Below the pieces are notes generated by a model. The model made no database searches and had not been told where the DNA came from. It saw nothing but the letters and a program-made list of their open reading frames with translations. The translations under genes and the position numbers were made by a program. This document shows positions 7,082 to 7,190 of a DNA stretch of 7,190 bases, one piece after another. The stretch's first letter is position 1, and each line of letters opens with the position of its first letter. The stretch comes from Deltaproteobacteria bacterium (GTDB lineage: Bacteria; Myxococcota; UBA796; SXON01): contig CANKNP010000277.1 of assembly GCA_947483545.1 (NCBI GenBank), positions 1-7,190 of the forward strand, read 5' to 3'.

Positions 7082-7109
7082 GCGGGGGGAGGACACGTCC
7101 TCCCCCCGC
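7082..7109. repeat. Perfect 13-bp GC-rich inverted repeat
   Basis: Arms GCGGGGGGAGGAC (7082-7094) and GTCCTCCCCCCGC (7097-7109) are perfectly complementary around a two-base centre (AC). This is by far the strongest hairpin I see in the window. It lies about 115-143 bases before the Hsp70 start. It could be the terminator of a gene beyond the right edge, acting without a T-tract, or a cruciform or protein-binding site. No T-run follows on either strand. Confidence 0.7.
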
Positions 7110-7112
7110 GCC

Positions 7113-7129
7113 GGCCGCGACACGCGGCC
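7113..7129. repeat. Second inverted repeat of the hairpin cluster
   Basis: Arms GGCCGCG and CGCGGCC pair perfectly around ACA. It starts four bases after the 13-bp repeat ends. The sequence CGCGGCCT of its right arm recurs at 7141-7148 as the left arm of the third hairpin. Confidence 0.55.
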
Positions 7130-7140
7130 TCCCCCCTCCT

Positions 7141-7159
7141 CGCGGCCTGACGGGCCGCG
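7141..7159. repeat. Third inverted repeat of the hairpin cluster
   Basis: Arms CGCGGCC and GGCCGCG surround a five-base loop (TGACG). The stem can extend outward with G-T pairs. On the plus strand a weak GCCTTT follows a few bases later, so a terminator for rightward transcription is conceivable, but no plus-strand gene ends here. The remainder of 7160-7190 shows nothing recognisable. Confidence 0.5.
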
Positions 7160-7190
7160 GGGGTGCCTTTCGAGGTCTCCGCCGGGTCCC

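Noticed and set aside
7082..7160. Classical intrinsic terminators
   Set aside because: The stems are strong, but no run of T follows on either strand, so I list them as inverted repeats only.

Overview
The window is GC-rich DNA (roughly two thirds to 70% G+C, with strong G/C preference at third codon positions). It reads as a chromosomal segment of a signalling-rich deltaproteobacterium, most likely Myxococcota. Three things suggest this: a histidine kinase with an LHNVGN-type H-box, the tail of a large TPR/GAF sensor protein, and a lid-less DnaK paralogue paired with a J-domain protein. The taxonomic assignment is inference from family resemblance. There is no rRNA, tRNA, CRISPR array, transposase or phage gene.

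All five well-supported genes lie on the minus strand and are transcribed right to left. From the right: about 220 bp of intergenic DNA with three GC-rich hairpins (7082-7159); an Hsp70/DnaK-like chaperone without the C-terminal lid (6966-5395); a J-domain protein with a TPR-like tail (5382-4813); a predicted lipoprotein of unknown function (4802-4080); a membrane histidine kinase with a damaged 5' end (about 4023/3937-2678); and a REC-GGDEF-EAL response regulator (2681-831). Intergenic gaps are about 10-12 nt within the chaperone trio. The kinase and regulator overlap by ATGA. The left 0.85 kb carries, on the plus strand, a broken piece of a large multidomain sensor protein (TPR-like tail plus half a GAF domain) that converges on the regulator gene.

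Two functional modules can be read. The first is a minimal Hsp70-J-protein pair with an exported partner and no GrpE in view. The second is a two-component c-di-GMP module: the kinase should phosphorylate D85 of the regulator, whose GGDEF and EAL domains both keep their catalytic residues, so it could make and degrade c-di-GMP.

The most notable signals are breaks in reading frame. At the kinase 5' end, the coding-like frame switches near 3994, as if a start segment had been joined out of frame to the end of a CHASE4-like sensor domain. An 8-G run at the end of the lipoprotein gene would, with one base lost, join it in frame to the kinase. With one base gained it would give a different tail that ends just before the kinase's likely original start. 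The plus-strand fragment also switches frame at about 773. These may be real decay, phase variation or sequencing error; raw reads would decide. I see no clear previously undescribed system. The lid-less chaperone operon and the lipoprotein/kinase junction are the best candidates for follow-up.
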